In this document: piece after piece, positions 6,583 to 6,672 of the stretch
How positions within the stretch are numbered: the first letter of the stretch is position 1
Layout of the letters: each line of letters opens with the position of its first letter
DNA from: an uncultured Bacteroidota bacterium
Lineage (GTDB): Bacteria; Bacteroidota; Bacteroidia; Bacteroidales; SZUA-534
Direction: 5' to 3'
Assembly (NCBI GenBank): GCA_937885735.1
Contig: CALABN010000173.1
Location: 1 to 6,672, forward strand
Length of the DNA stretch: 6,672 bases
Notes under the pieces: model-generated
Told to the model about the DNA's origin: nothing
The model's database searches: none
Seen by the model: only the letters and a program-made list of their open reading frames with translations
Made by a program: the position numbers and the translations under genes

Positions 6583-6672
6583 ATGAAATGTGCAAAACTT
6601 CTTATTACTGCCGTAATGGCATTTGTGACTGTTAACTTTATTGGATGTAAAGAAGAAGAGAAAGAATACACT
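6583..6672 (+). CDS. Putative surface lipoprotein, N-terminal fragment
   Basis: Only the first 30 codons are in the window; the frame stays open to the edge. The peptide begins with a Lys at position 2, has a hydrophobic stretch (residues 5-20) and a lipobox-like FIGC with Cys at residue 22. This is a type II signal peptide: the Cys would be lipidated and become the mature N-terminus. The next residues are KEEEKE. Lys plus acidic residues directly after the Cys matches the lipoprotein export signal shown in Capnocytophaga and Bacteroides to send lipoproteins to the cell surface. The -3 lipobox residue is Phe rather than the usual Leu. Nothing can be said of the mature domain. It starts 77 bp after rnr in the same direction, across an AT-rich gap, so it probably has its own promoter. 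Confidence 0.75.
   Translation, partial: MKCAKLLITAVMAFVTVNFIGCKEEEKEYT

Overview
The window looks like an ordinary chromosomal segment of a Bacteroidales bacterium (phylum Bacteroidota; a Prevotella/Bacteroides/Muribaculaceae-type genome, which I cannot narrow further). Three things point there. Start codons lack clear Shine-Dalgarno sequences. Two intergenic regions carry TAnnTTT-type -7 boxes with an upstream TTG/TTTG, as in Bacteroidota sigma-ABfr promoters. The last gene encodes a lipoprotein whose acylated Cys is followed by Lys and several acidic residues, the surface-export signal described in this phylum. All supported genes lie on the + strand.

Layout: (1) positions 1-413, the 3' end of a Kelch-type beta-propeller protein gene; (2) 424-972, a CvpA-family membrane protein; (3) 1000-2292, tyrosyl-tRNA synthetase (tyrS), followed at 2302-2331 by a strong intrinsic terminator. 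Gaps of 10 and 27 bp suggest these three genes are read together. (4) 2408-3517, an endonuclease/exonuclease/phosphatase-superfamily enzyme with an N-terminal membrane anchor, behind its own putative promoter, which overlaps a perfect 16-bp palindrome. (5) 3518-3710, a noncoding stretch with a degenerate AT-rich repeat and a putative promoter. (6) 3711-4334, a multi-pass PAP2-like membrane protein with a degraded phosphatase signature, overlapping by 4 bp (ATGA) (7) ribonuclease R (rnr, 4331-6505). (8) 6583 to the window end, the start of a small lipoprotein gene.

Functionally it is mostly housekeeping: translation (TyrRS), RNA turnover (RNase R) and envelope proteins (CvpA, the membrane-anchored hydrolase, the PAP2-like protein, the lipoprotein). 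I see no CRISPR array, insertion sequence, tRNA, rRNA, phage module or defence system. The points worth a second look are small: the palindrome over a promoter box, the repeat that may supply part of the PAP2-like/rnr promoter, the translational overlap of a probably non-catalytic PAP2-like protein with RNase R, and the surface-lipoprotein signal.
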